A stretch of 64,000 nt of DNA, taken from contig CM066736.1 of NCBI GenBank assembly GCA_033961575.1, positions 11,751,501 through 11,815,500 on the forward strand, read 5' to 3'. The notes under the pieces are model-generated. The model made no database searches, was not told where the DNA came from, and saw only the letters and a program-made list of their open reading frames with translations. The DNA comes from Aselliscus stoliczkanus. Its lineage: Eukaryota; Chordata; Mammalia; Chiroptera; Hipposideridae. The position numbers and the translations under genes were made by a program. This document shows, piece by piece, positions 34,745 to 46,314 of the stretch. Each line of letters begins with the position of its first letter. The stretch's first letter is position 1.

Positions 34745-35230
34745 CATTCTCACTATAATTAATGCAAAAGCTGTAGGATTCTATTCATAGAAGAATAAGT
34801 TCAAACTTCAACTGGTGATAATCAGTAATGTGCGCTCATCGTGATGGCCTGGAAATACTGTACCTCTAAACTCTGTTGTAGTTACACAGATACAATGTCA
34901 AAATTCCTGAAGTGTGCTGAAAGCCTGTAGCAGCTACAGGACTCTGCTTTCCCTGTGTTGGCAGTTTTTCTAAGGGCTGAAGCAAATTAGCATGAACAGG
35001 GGCCAGCCGAGTGGCGTGATGGTTAAGCGCCGGCTTGGGAGGCCAGCGGCCCCGGTTCGGGTCCCACATATGAGGGCCAGTAACACTGCCCTCAAAACAA
35101 CAACAACAACAACAAAAACAAACAAACAAACAAACAAAAAATTAGTATGAACAATGGTGCAGTCCAACCATGGCTTGGTTTGTCTGCTGTCCCCTTTCAA
35201 ACCAGGAGCCACTTTTGCACAAGGTAGAGT
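34745..35230 (+). repeat. Unnamed interspersed repeat, copy 2 (split by a SINE)
   Basis: aataagttcaaacttcaact, ggtgataatcagtaatgtgc, attcctgaagtgtgctg and gtccaaccatggcttgg align in order with 29195-29525. A short SINE at 35000 interrupts it. Confidence 0.55.
35000..35139 (+). mobile_element. Short tRNA-derived SINE
   Basis: ggccagccgagtggcgtgat, ggttcgggtcccacatatga and aacactgccctc, with a tail of CAA then CAAA units. Flanked by attagcatgaaca and attagtatgaaca as target-site duplication. Confidence 0.95.
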
Positions 35231-36295
35231 GAGGAGGAAAGTTCTGGGAGAAAGCATTGTCATCTGGGGTAAGGACATTTTATTGACTCCTTCCCAGTCC
35301 TGTGCTGAGTGCTAATATCACGCCCACTTTGCAGAAACAGCTTCTAGGTGGCAAGTGTCTTGCTCAAGCTCATACAAGTTCAGCAGTGAGCTGGGACTCA
35401 GACAGTTCGGGCTGCTTCTAAAGCCTGTGTTTCTTGCAGCCATCCCTCTCCCCCAGGTCCCCATCCCTCCCCTTTGGCAGGGCCTGAGCCTTTGCTCATT
35501 ACTTCTAGAACAGAGGGCAGAAGCAAAGGCCACCTCAGAGTTCTGCCTTGAGTGCTGAAAATTAAAATGGCCCAGGAAGTATTCAGCCTTGCTGACTCCT
35601 GGCTGTGTCCCTGTCATCTAATTACCTGACTTCAAAGCCTCCACTCCACAGGTGTGAATATCTGAAAGCCGCTGTTCCCCACCACAGAACAGGGTGTGAC
35701 TACACACAGATGAGACAGGCCCCCCGAAGCAGCTGGTATATGGGGGGGAGATCAGACAGCCTTCCACTTAAACCCAAGGGCCTGGCCTTGTGCCTCTCAG
35801 TGTCAGAAAGACCAGGGGCCACCAGCCTGGGGCCTCACCTGAGGGCCCTGCGTCTACAGAGGACCAAGGTGGGGATGGGGCCTCCAAACACGAACGCTTG
35901 GTAATTACTGCTCCCTCCCTCCTGTACGCCATAGAGCTTTAGGCGCCTTACAGGCTGGGACTAATTAATCCTTCCCACAACTCCAGGAGGGAAGGGAGCC
36001 CTTAGCCTTACTTCATTAATCAGGTAAAACCTCCAGCCTCGGGGGAGAGTGACTACTCGCCCCTGCAGCTACCCAACTTCCATCATCACGGGGCAGGGAT
36101 GCGGGGAGGCTTGAAGGAGCCCAAATGAGGATTCCCAGCCTAGGATGGACAGGCAAGGAGCAAGGCTACAGGGGAAAGAAGGCTTCCTACAATCTTTTAA
36201 ACCAAGTGGCTCCTATAAGCAAGCATAGGCACAGTCATTTGTAGCTCTCGGATGCAGTGGGATGTCACTATTTTACAGTAATTGGACCAGAGTAG

Positions 36296-36365
36296 GTAGT
36301 TTACAGAGTAAACAGAGTAGTACAGAGTAAACAGGTAGTTTACAGAGTAGGTAATACACGTTTAC
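36296..36365 (+). repeat. Local tandem repeats (tttacagagta)
   Basis: Three to four copies of a unit with tacagagta and aacaggtag in about 70 bp. Confidence 0.8.
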
Positions 36366-36434
36366 AGAAGGAGAGAGGGAGGCCAAACATGTGTGACCTT
36401 TGACAGAGGACAGAACTCTGAGCCTGGAACCGTG

Positions 36435-36615
36435 CTATGCACCTTTGTGCTGATTTCTTAAATGCTGACTGCCACAAAAGGTGGGTATGATGAGTATTCC
36501 TTTCATGCAGAGGAAAATACCAGGAACAGAAACGTGAGGTGACTTGCCCAAGGTCACACAGCTAGAAAGTAACAGAGCCAGAATTTGAATCCATCTTCGT
36601 CTGACTCCAGAGCCC
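36435..36615 (+). repeat. MIR SINE
   Basis: gaggtgacttgcccaagg, tcacacagctagaaagtaac, agccagaatttgaatcc and gtctgactccagagccc. Well preserved. Confidence 0.92.
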
Positions 36616-36729
36616 ACCTTGGGCACCACAGTTTTTCTCCGGCCTCTCTACCTATTGCCAGCCATGACCTGGAATGGGTATGAGAGGGCGAGACCTCAAG
36701 ACCAACATGACGCCACAGAAAGAACAGGA

Positions 36730-36850
36730 GTTACGGGACCAGGGTCCAAGCCCTACCTGCCACTTCCTAACTGTGTGACCTCGGGTAGGTGGCTTATCCT
36801 TGCCAAGACTCAGCTTTCCCATCTGTAAAATGGGGAGAATCATAACACCT
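36730..36850 (+). repeat. MIR SINE, second type
   Basis: cctgccacttcctaactg, tgtgacctcgggtaggtggc and catctgtaaaatggggag. Confidence 0.85.
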
Positions 36851-36907
36851 CCCCACTTCCCGAGAGGAGAAAAAATAAAGGAGAAAAGGACTTCACAAAC
36901 TCTAACC

Positions 36908-37124
36908 CAGGGATCGTCAAACTACGGCTGAGGGACCCAAGCCAGCTGTCAACATACTTCCATAAATGATTTATTGGAATAAATAAATTGGTCACGTCCC
37001 TTTGTTTGTGTATTGTCTCTGGCTGCTTTTGAGCTACACGGCAGAGTTGAGTAACAGAGATGCTATGGCCCACAGAGCTATTTACTGTCTCACCAGCTTG
37101 AGAAAAAGTTTGCCAACCCCTGAT
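36908..37124 (+). mobile_element. hAT-type MITE
   Basis: cagggatcgtcaaactacgg start, gtattgtctctggctgctt, agagttgagtaacagagatg and terminal gtttgccaacccctg. Confidence 0.88.
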
Positions 37125-37402
37125 CTTAGATGCTGTAAAAATGCAAGATGCCCCCACACCTCATCAGACAGCTTTGTGCATTTCAAGCCTTGTCTATCAG
37201 CTTGGGTTATTATCCAGAAGGGGTCTCCTTGAGCCCTTCCCCAAATGTACAGGTTCATTTAAGATCTATTTCTGAAAAACGGACCAAGCAACTCTCTTGA
37301 GAGTCAAAAAAAAAAAGCCAAACTCCCATAAGGTATTTCAAAGTCCAGTAGGGCTCTGACATCAGACACCACGAAAAGACGCTGCCAGGTACAGCCACTT
37401 AC

Positions 37403-37486
37403 TTGCAATTTTTACACTTGAGGCCAAAAAGCATCCCTTTCCCACAGACTGTGCACGTCTGAGACATCCAGTACTTGGTGGAAAAC
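37403..37486 (-). CDS. KSR2: KSR2 internal exon: first half of C1 zinc-binding domain
   Basis: This 84-nt exon has a cccgcag acceptor and a gtaagt donor. It completes an Arg codon, then reads [17 protein letters not shown] followed by [10 protein letters not shown], and ends in AA of a Lys codon. It carries two CxxC zinc-ligand pairs (CTVC and CKNC) of an atypical C1 domain. In KSR proteins this cysteine-rich domain (CA3) directs membrane recruitment without classical phorbol-ester binding. Entry and exit phases are equal and the length is a multiple of three, so skipping would keep the frame but destroy the domain. About 17 kb of intron separates it from the second half of the domain. Confidence 0.96.
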
Positions 37487-37584
37487 CTGCGGGAAAGAGA
37501 CAGAAAATGTTCAAAGGCAAGGTGATGGCGACTGACCTGTATCTAGAAGGATGAACCACTAATGGGTAAGCACACGTGTCCTGG

Positions 37585-37795
37585 CTTCCAGGCCCCCTTC
37601 TTCCGAGATATGCGACTTAATCAAGTGGCTTTCACCACTGGAGCCTCAGCCTTCTCATCTGTAAAGTGGGGATCATAACAATATCGACCTCACAGGTTGT
37701 TGGGATAATTAAACAAAGTCACGCATGTCAGGGGCTTCGCACAGTGCCTGGCACATGGTAAGCACTCCATGAATTAGGTTGTGGCTATATTACTA
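37585..37795 (+). repeat. MIR SINE
   Basis: gagcctcagccttctcatctg, taaagtggggatcataac, cacaggttgttgggataat and gcctggcacatggtaagc. Confidence 0.9.
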
Positions 37796-39004
37796 CTTGA
37801 TTGTGTGTAAGAGTCATTCATTCATTCAACAAATATTGCCTGGTTGCCAACTATGTGCCAAGTTCATTTCCAGGAAAGAGTGATGGATGAGGCTAGAACT
37901 GTCCCTGGAGAACCACAAAGCAAAGTGGGCTTTCCAGGAGTCTGGCGAAGCCATTCACCACCACTGCCAGTCATGTCACCTGGGAAGCTTCAAGAAGGGG
38001 CCTTCCCCCACAAAAAAAAGTTGAGATCCCACACTTAGTAGCAGAATCTGCTAAAGTAAAAGCCTTTTCAGACCATCAACTCTCCCCCGTCCCTGGCCAT
38101 CACCACTTGCTGCAAACAAGGCTGTTTGGAGGCCTCCAATATGTAGCTATGAACCAGCAGGAAGAGAGATACACTAGATTAACTTCCTGAGCCCCCATTG
38201 CTGCCAGGGTACTTTCTTCTCCAAGAGATACCAGGCAAGAGCCGGGCTCAAGAAAAGCACTGAAGGTTGCTAGGTCAGAGTTAATTTTCATTTTCAATTT
38301 CTGTCACCTTCAGCAGGAGTCGTATCTAATCTCTACTGCCTCAGAGTGTCGAAATGAAAATCGGAAGTGATTATGTAACTTGGAGCTTGAGAATTCTGAG
38401 GGCAAGTTTGCATCCCTCTGCTCCACCATCCTGCCTTGTTTGGGTAAGTCACTCTCCAAACAGAATAAGCCGCAACCCAAACCCTCCATATCTAAGCAAA
38501 TTGTAATATTCTGAACAGAGAGATTCTTGTGGCCAAAAGAAGTCCCTCTCCAGTTTTGGACTGGGGGTTGGGTTAGCCCCTTTCATCCCCTCGGGAGGGC
38601 CAATGAGTTTGGGAGGGTCTGTTTTGCAGGATTTGGCAGCTATAGGGGATGGCGTTTCACCCACCAGCCAGCAGCATGGAAATCAGTGGCAGGCAGGGTG
38701 AGAGGTAGGAGGGAGTTCGCTCTCCTTTCCAGCCCTCTCCCACCCCTGGAATCAGCTTTCCCTCTTCCCAAGCTCTGGCTGAGGTGATTCTGAGGACAGT
38801 AGATGGGATGGGATTTTAACTTCATTTTTTTTTTTAACCAAAGCTCATATGAATCCAGGTCTCTCCCTCGTGGCATAGAGCCCAGGGAGAAACACAGGGC
38901 AAGACTGAAGAGTCCCAGCTCTTCTAAGAAGACAGTCCTGATGTTCAAGATCATTAACTCATTTTCTGCCTCTAGCCATCAGCTTTTGAATCTGAGGTAC
39001 CACC

Positions 39005-39150
39005 AGGTGCTAAAGCCTGGGGGTGGGGCTGAGCCAGGGGTGTGGCCAATTGAGGGGCAGGGCCAATCCAGGGGAGGGGCTGAGCCATGGGTGGGGCTGA
39101 CCAGGGTGTGGGGCTGAGCCAAGGGCATGGCCAATTCAGGGGTAGAGCTG
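39005..39150 (+). repeat. Minisatellite based on ggggctgagcca
   Basis: Irregular repeats of ggtggggctgagccag and gtggccaattgaggggc in about 145 bp. Confidence 0.85.
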
Positions 39151-39429
39151 TGGCATCCAGCAGCGCAGAAAAAAGAAACAAACAAAAAGGTCCTCCTATT
39201 TGATGCCTTTCTCTCTGCATCTTACTGTCTGGCCATGACGTGTCTATCACATATTTCTCACTACTTCCTCCACCATTTTCTTGTTTGAGACTTAACAACT
39301 ATCCTGTCAACATGCTTCTTTCAAGGGCTGTTGAGATGCTTTTCCGGGAGAGTGTGCTCATTGCTGACTCACCCCGGTTACAGGATGGGTCTGCCCCTGT
39401 TATCGCTCCCCACAGCCAACAGCCCTGGT

Positions 39430-39585
39430 CTCTCCATACTGTTAGGGTCTGGTAACCGTCTAACCCTCCACTAGACCATGAGCTCTCCGAGGGCACAGGG
39501 CTTACCTCTTGCGCAGGGCTGCAGCCCTGGCATAGAAACCCTGTACAAATATGAGTGGAAAGAGTCCATGAATGAGTGAACCAGT
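39430..39585 (+). mobile_element. L2 LINE 3' end fragment
   Basis: ccatgagctctccgaggg, cacagggcttacctctt and agtccatgaatgagtgaac follow the L2 3' pattern. Confidence 0.6.
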
Positions 39586-39654
39586 CCCTCAGCTAGTTCC
39601 CGGAGGCATCGGTGCAAAGAAAACTCTCAGCGGCGTTGTTCAAAGAACACGAAG

Positions 39655-39790
39655 TGCTGAGGTCAATTAGCTTGTAGACCCATCACTTAATCACCCAGGG
39701 CCTCAGTTTTCCTGTCTGTTAAATGGCCGTGACCACACTTGCACTGCTTGCCCCACTGAGTTGTGAGGAGATTATGAGGATCATGAAATA
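39655..39790 (+). repeat. MIR SINE fragment
   Basis: gggcctcagttttcctgtctg, ttaaatggccgtgacc and gagttgtgaggagattatgagg. Confidence 0.8.
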
Positions 39791-40009
39791 CAATGTGGAA
39801 AGTTCAAGAATTTCTCATAAGGGAGGACTAGTAGATATAAATCTCCCTCCTGAAACCCATGGAGAGGTTGTCCCATGAACCCAGCAGAGCTGGAGCTCTG
39901 GACTGGTTTACACCTCAGCAGGGAGTGAGCCTCTCTGAGTTCAGTCTGCACTCATGTGTCTTCTGGGTGGGGAAACCCAAACTTAGGACATAAAGCATTT
40001 GTCTTGACA

Positions 40010-40240
40010 ATAATACCATTTATTGAGTGGTTATTATGTGCCACAGCCTCTGCTTAGCACTTCAATATATTATTTCATTTAATCCCCATGACCACCCTAT
40101 GGGTAAGGAGAATTATCTGATGAGAAAATTGAGTCTGAGAGATTAGGGAACCATCTCAAAGTTGCAAAGCTTTATTTACCAGCTGGGATGGAAATACAAG
40201 TCAGTCAGACTCCAGAACTCTGGCTTTTAACCATTATGTA
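40010..40240 (+). repeat. MIR SINE, nearly full length
   Basis: ccatttattgagtggttatt, atgtgccacagcctctgc, atttaatccccatgacc and cagactccagaactctggc. Confidence 0.92.
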
Positions 40241-40442
40241 TTCATTTTATAAGGTCCCAGTTAATAAGATGCAGACATCTCAGGCCCTGGCTGCCACATT
40301 GAGGTTTAGCCTGGCACCAAAGAGAGGGGTATGGTGACAAAGAAGCTGGGGCAACACTTCTGCCCAGCCTGTCTCTACTTCAGGGGCTACAGTCTCTAGC
40401 CCTCACCATGCTGGAAGGCGGGCACCCAGGAATCCAGCCTAC

Positions 40443-40512
40443 CTGTGCTTGATGGAGTTGCCAAGGTCTCTGCGAGGGATCTGAGGGGACCAGCGTGGCA
40501 CTGATAATGTGT
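40443..40512 (-). CDS. KSR2: KSR2 internal exon: linker with LSVP motif and start of C1 domain
   Basis: This is the most upstream recognised exon (70 nt). It is flanked by a ctgcag acceptor after a pyrimidine run and a gtaggc donor. It enters with two bases of a split codon, encodes TLSVPRWSPQIPRRDLGNSI plus KH, and leaves with AG of an Arg codon completed by the next exon. The final His is the first zinc ligand of the C1 domain. LSVP fits the LxVP calcineurin-docking pattern; KSR2, unlike KSR1, is a reported calcineurin partner, so a docking role here is plausible but inferred. The preceding exon is not found within the window. Confidence 0.95.
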
Positions 40513-40749
40513 CTGCAGGGAGAGAAGAGAGAAGGAGATGAGCCTGTTACACAGAGGGTCGGAGGCTGAGGTGGGCTCCAGCCAAACCCTAGAAGGAACA
40601 GGGAGGCTTGCTGGCCTTAGTAAAGGCACTGACCACATCACTTGTTAAACCAAAGCCAAGAGGAACACTGGTTTAGCTTGTGTTATCTTAACCCAGGCAA
40701 GGTCCCCTGGGGACTTTGGACGAAGCCAGCTGTGCAAAGAATAAAATTG

Positions 40750-40955
40750 AGCATCACTTTCATTAACAGAGTCCTTAGTGTATGCCAGGCATGTGCTAAA
40801 TGACCCACATGCCTTAGCTTGCTACATCAAAAGGACCCCAAGGATAGGGGTTGTTAGTATCCCCACCTTACAGATGAGGAATCTGAGGCTTGGAGAGAGG
40901 GTCATTTGCTCAAGGCCATACACTTCGGAGGCTGCATAGCAGCTGTGAATCCAGG
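40750..40955 (+). repeat. MIR SINE
   Basis: tatgccaggcatgtgctaaa, ccccaccttacagatgagg, aatctgaggcttggagag and tttgctcaaggccatacac. Confidence 0.9.
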
Positions 40956-41261
40956 TTTGAGGGGCTCTAGAGCATGTGTCCTTGCATGCAAAGTTCTAAT
41001 GAGGTGGATTCCAAATGCCAGTCATGCAAGTACTACTTTCCTAATTTTGGTCATGCTTCTGTACAACCCAAAACTTATCTGCTTACTATTTGAAGTTGAC
41101 TCTTTTTGTTTGTTTAAATACACTTATTTTAAAAGCAAATGCTATATGGAAAACTAATATCACTCTGTCTATATTGCAGGCAACTATTTAAAATACGTCC
41201 AACCATGTATCATATAAGCGCATGCTAGAATAAGGGGAAGGGCTGATGAGAGGATAGGTGA

Positions 41262-41715
41262 AAGATAGATAGATGGATAGGTAGATTGGCAGGTGGGTGA
41301 ATGGATGGGTGGATAAGTGGATGGATAGATGGCTGGATAATGGATGGATGGATGGATGGATACATGGATAGACAGACAGACTGGTAGGTGGGTGGGTGGA
41401 TGGATGGATAGATGGATAGGTGGATAGATTGGTGGGTAGGTGGATGGATGGATGAATGGATGGATGGATGATGGATGATTGTTTGGATAGGTTGATAAAT
41501 GAATGATTGGATAGGTGGGTGGGTGGACAGATGACTGGATAGATGGACAAATAGGTGGGTGGATGAATTGCTAGGTAGCTGGGTGGGTGGGTGGGTGGGT
41601 GGATGGGTGGATGGGTGGAGGGAGGGATGGATGGAGGGATGGATGGATGAAGGGATGGACAGATGGACGGATGGAGGGTAGGACAGATAGATGGATGGAT
41701 TGAGAGATGAATGGA
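41262..41715 (+). repeat. (GGAT)n-type tetranucleotide satellite, about 450 bp
   Basis: Imperfect GGAT, GGTG and AGAT tetramers over about 450 bp. Interruptions suggest an old array. Minus-strand frames rich in HPSIHPS are artefacts. Confidence 0.97.
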
Positions 41716-43136
41716 AAAAAGGAAGAATCAATAAATCACATAAACTTCAGAGGATGACTGTTCTCATCTGGTCTTTTCCTGCATGCTTAGGCTAAATCCC
41801 AGCCACCTCCACTCTCACTCTCCCAACTGTCTGACTGTGGGTACCAGCCCCCACTTTCACTCCACTAGCCAGCTGCCAGCACCACCCTCCTCACAGACCT
41901 TGAAGTCCCTGAGAGGTGTGAAACAACACAGAAATGAACTAGGGCTGCCTGTGAAATCTCCACCAGCTAAGGAGAGAAGCAGCCAGGGGCTGACCCACAT
42001 GCCAGCCCCCATTTTCTCAGGCCAGATGGATGGAGCCAGCTCCCTGTTTCCAAGCTGAAAATGCACGCCTCATTTTTCACAGCAATTGTTATGGAGTGGC
42101 ACCCTCATCAGGGAGCCGGGCTTGTCCGAGCCGACCAGGGAGCATTTAACCTCCAAACCATTCACTCCTCTCTTCTGTCTAATGACATGTCTGCAGCCAT
42201 CCGAACACTGTTTCCAGAAACCCCAATTCTGCCCTGGTAAAGCTGGGACCCTTTCTGGGAGAGCTAATGATTTTCCAAGATCTAAAGGGCAGAGAAAAAC
42301 CCAAGAGGGAAACAGCATAATATATCAGAATCATAACTAGCAGAATTTCCTCTCGTTTAACTAAAAACTAAATGTCATCCAGTCCAAGCCCATTTTACTA
42401 CTTGTTTCTGTTTCTGAGGGGAACAAAAAAGGCAAGAAAGAAAAACAATTTTAAAAAGGGAAAGCATTCTTTCTACTCCCATCTCCTTTGGGGACTGAAT
42501 TCAGATGTGGAAGGGAGAACTCCACCTGCTAACTCCTTAAACTTCTCTCTTCAGTGCCAGAGGTGGGCGGAGGTCTGACAGCTGTGCTGGAGAGGAAGTT
42601 AGCTCAGATACACAGCTCCCTCATGGGGAAATCTACAAAACTAAGAACGCCAAAGGAGTTTCATCATGTGGGACATTCGTAGTGGCTGTCTAGAAAGGTG
42701 TGTTGAGAAGGAGTCTGAGGCTTGATAGGAAAGCCCCGAGATCGATTAGCAATGTCTGCCAGGGGTGAAGAATGAAGTAGTACCTACAAGTCTGCATAAA
42801 TTTGCCCCTCCGGCAAGGAGGGGCCACATCTTCATTTTTGCCTCATTGCCTCCTATTAAGTACTTCATACATGTTTGTAAGTAAGTACTTAATACATGTT
42901 TGCTGAATCCAAGATATTTATAATATAAACGCCGAGTTTCTGGATCACTCCACAGGTGTTAGGCGTTATGCTGTGAAGCGTATACCCGGCAGCTCCATGC
43001 ACTCACTGTTGTCATTATTCCCGCTGGACAAAGGAAGACACAGGAGCTTAGACGGGTGCAGTGGTTCACTAAAGGTACTAGGAGAGCTCCAAGGTATAAC
43101 TGCAATTGTTCACAAGTCCTCCAAAAGCGCCTGCAC

Positions 43137-43216
43137 CAGTATTTCCAACCAGGAATGCTTCTGGCCCCCAGAGGACATGTGGCAATGTCTGGAGGTATTT
43201 CTGGTTGTCATGTGAC

Positions 43217-43262
<46 letters not shown>

Positions 43263-43398
43263 GGGGGTGGGAGGATGCTACTGGACCTAATGGCAGAGGT
43301 CAGGGATGTTGCTCAACATCCTACAACACGCAGAAGACCCCCACATCCAAGAATTAACCAGCCCCAGAAGTCAACAGTGCCAAGGATGAGAATCCTGG
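43137..43398 (+). mobile_element. MER20 hAT element with internal (GT)n
   Basis: cagtatttccaaccagg, acatgtggcaatgtctgg, gaggtcagggatgttgctc and cctacaacacgcagaag match MER20. A run of about 22 GT at 43216-43261 replaces the usual G-rich centre. Confidence 0.88.
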
Positions 43399-43529
43399 GT
43401 TCGGGTGGTTTTCACTTCTCTAGCCACCTACCTGCCCCCATCACCTCCAAAAAGACCAAGACGGGCCTTTTGAAACTCTAGTCAGCAGAGAGCAAATCCT
43501 TTTTTATTATAAGCACATCTCACAGTTAG

Positions 43530-43970
43530 ATTCATACGCTTGTTCTCAATTACTGCACCTTCTCCAGAAAGTCGAAGTAATTAAGTTTAGTAGTTTGGTT
43601 TCATTTCCCTGTATCTGGTTGAAGGAGTGCATTCCGTCAATTACATTAAGCGGCTGCAGCATCGTTAGTCTCAAGCAATAATAACCTCCACAAGGCCTCG
43701 TACGTGGGTGTGAAGCGCTGAACTTTGAGATCCTCTCTTTACTTTCATCGTCTGGATTTCATTAAACTTGCCAATGCCAGCCTTAACGCAAAGGAACACT
43801 GTTTCAAGGGTTAGGGAGGGAAAAATCTATGAAAATCCAGGCCTCATCATAACAGAGAAGGCAAACAGCATTTACAGCAATTAAACTGATATAGACACGT
43901 CTGCTTGACAGTCAAAGCACCTATTAAGATGTCTCCACTGCTGAACAAAAGATTCTTTTCTGCTCTAATT
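43530..43970. promoter_or_regulatory. Candidate conserved non-coding element
   Basis: Repeat-free and AT-balanced, with gaagtaattaagttta, ccgtcaattacattaagcgg and ggatttcattaaacttgcc. Many TAAT cores suggest homeodomain-type binding. Inference only. Confidence 0.35.
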
Positions 43971-44499
43971 TTCTGATAACAAGTCAGGCAGACACTGAGG
44001 CAGAACTGTGTGCAGCTCTGGTGTCTTCTGTCCCATGGGAAGAATCACAGACAATTTCTTAGATATTTTCATTTCTAGGGCCTGGAAAAAGAAAGTGTGT
44101 GTGGAGAAGAGGGTTCTTCCTCCTTCTACAGATCCTGCTGGCGATGCCCTCTCAAAAGTGCCTCCTTCTAGAAGGCAATAAGCCAGAAGCCCTGGTCTTT
44201 GCAAACACCTTGGTAGCCAGATAGACAAACAGAAGCTCCGACAGAAGGCACCGACATTCATAAAACATTCATGTTATCGAGAGCTTTCAAATGAAAAACT
44301 CGGGCTCTGACCTGGTGAGATGGAACTCAGGTTAACAGAGGAATCAGACATGGGAAACACATTTTAAAACATTTACCACAGCTACGACACCAGGTAAAAA
44401 CAGGTGATGATAAAGTGAAGAAGGAAGAGGAAGAAGAATAAGAGGAAAAGACATAAGAATAATACTATGAAGAAAATAAGAAATAAAAAACAGATACGT

Positions 44500-44830
44500 T
44501 TTTGTTGAGTGTTATCATGTACCAAGCACTACAGCCAAATAAGCCCTTTCTATATTTTATCTCATTTAATTTTGGACGCATGCAGGTAATATGTCAACTG
44601 TTATTAGCCCCATTTTATCACCAAGGAAATCAAGAAGTTATGCCATTTGCCCAAGGCTACACAAGCAGGTAACGGCCAAGATTTGAATGCAGGTTACATA
44701 GCCAGGGCTTAGTAAAGGGCAACCAAATTCATCCCCATTTCACAGATGGGAACACTGAGGCTTAGAAGAACTAAGCAACTGCCTATTAGCTAATAAGTGA
44801 CTGAGTGGGGATTTGAATCACAGACAGGAA
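44500..44830 (+). repeat. Two MIR SINEs in succession
   Basis: First: gttatcatgtaccaagcact, cccattttatcaccaagg and tttgcccaaggctacacaag. Second, from about 44715: atccccatttcacagatggg and cactgaggcttagaagaac. Confidence 0.88.
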
Positions 44831-45051
44831 CCAAATAGATGCTTCTAGCCCAGTCTATCTTCCAGATACATGGAGTTCAACCCATCCTATACTGTCCATG
44901 CCTCCTACCTCTGTCTGGGGGATGGAAAAGAAACAATGAATATTGACCCTTTTAAGCTCAAGGAACGGCCTCAGACGCCTGGAAGGTGATGTAATAGTAT
45001 ATTGTTCACTCCTTCTGTCACACTCACGCTGTTATTCAAGACATATTTTGT

Positions 45052-45497
45052 TGAGCAGAGTGACACCCTCTGCCCCAAAATGGCCACGTCCTAGTCCTTG
45101 GAACCTGTCAGTATGTGACCTAACAGACAAAAAGAGATTTTACAGACGTGATTAAGATAAGGATCTTGGGATGGGGGAGATTACCCTGGATTATCCAGGT
45201 GGGCCCAGTGCAAGAATAAGCGAAAGAGGCAGGCAGGAGCGTCAGAGTTAGAGAAGATGTGACGATGGCCGTCTGTGAGGACAGAAAGGGGCCAAGAGCC
45301 AAGGAAGGCAACAGCCTCCAGAAGCTAGAAAAGACATGAAAAAGGATTCTCCCCTAAAACTTCAGAAAGAGCCAGCTCTACCGACACCTTGATTTTGGAC
45401 TTCTGACCTCCAGAACTGTAAGATAATAAACGCGTTGTCTGAAGCCCCTGTGTTTTGGTAGTTTGCTATAGTAGCCATAAGAAACCAATACAGCATG
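45052..45497 (+). mobile_element. MLT1-type LTR
   Basis: gacaccctctgccccaaaatg, tttacagacgtgattaag, ataaggatcttgggatgg, acttctgacctccagaac and ctatagtagccataagaaac. Antisense to KSR2. Confidence 0.88.
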
Positions 45498-46053
45498 TTA
45501 TTTTGTGTCAGGTATGGTTTTAGGAGCTGTGGGTATAGTGAATAAAATAATCAAGTTTATCTGAGCTTACCATCTACAGGAAGAATAAGAAAGTGACACA
45601 TTCCATGACACAGTGAGGGCTTTGGGGTTTGTTTTCAGTCCATGGGAACCTTGAAATACATTAGAACAGAGGCAGAATGCAAGAATGCTGGAGGGACCCA
45701 GCGGGGCGGAGCTCTTAAATCACAAATTTAGGAGCGCCGCCTGGCGGCCGAGGAAAGAACAACCCGCCAGGCTGTGACAAAAACAGGATGAGCCCACCCT
45801 CCCATCTTCCAACTCTCCACACCCATGAGATCTAAAGCATCAGCCCTGACCCTTACAAGACCTTTTGTCTCCCAGCCCAGGCCTTTCCCACTCCAGCTGT
45901 CAGGATTCCACCTGCAGCCCCAATAAAAAATCCGCACCCTACAGTAAATTAGTCCACTGACTGCCTGTTAAGTTCGCCAACTTGTTACAACGATGTTGCT
46001 AACCTTGTTTTGATATCAGAGGGATTATTCATCGTGAAATTGTACCAACCATC

Positions 46054-46314
46054 ATGAATTTGAACCAAGTTTACTATCTGGAAGTGCAGAAAAGGCTGCG
46101 TGAAAAAATTGGACGACCTGAACTTTTTGCCAACAATTCATGGCTCTTGCATCACGACAATGCACCAGCTCACACAGCACTGTCTGTGAGGGAGTTTTTA
46201 GCCAGTAAACAAATCACTGTATTGGAATACCCTCTCTACTCACCTGATCTGGCCCCCAGTGACTTCTTTTTTTTACCTGAAGATAAAGGAAATATTGAAA
46301 GGAAGACATTTTGA
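46054..46314 (+). pseudogene. Mariner transposase C-terminal remnant
   Basis: The frame contains HHDNAPAH and YSPDLAPSDFF, separated so that 34 residues lie between the two aspartates; this is the D34D signature of mariner transposases. The N-terminal DNA-binding part and the first catalytic Asp are absent. After about 80 residues the frame shifts and then stops, while related sequence continues in another frame to about 46400. It cannot make an active enzyme. Confidence 0.93.

Larger units (their letters stand above)
20133..37402 (-). other. Large KSR2 intron within the C1 domain
   Basis: 17.3 kb. Contains MIRs, MER5-like, MER20 and Tigger-like elements, a U2 snRNA fragment, three tRNA-derived SINEs, an ATC-rich microsatellite, an AAAT microsatellite and two copies of an unnamed repeat. 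Repeat-free stretches with nothing recognisable include 22900-23950, 24560-25500, 27930-28700 and 30370-31780. Confidence 0.7.
37487..40442 (-). other. KSR2 intron between the first two exons of the window
   Basis: Contains MIRs, a small GC-rich minisatellite, L2 ends and a hydrophobic low-complexity ORF artefact. The stretch at 38050-39000 shows nothing recognisable. Confidence 0.7.

Noticed and set aside
41188..41731. Minus frames rich in His-Pro-Ser-Ile
   Set aside because: Products of the GGAT satellite.
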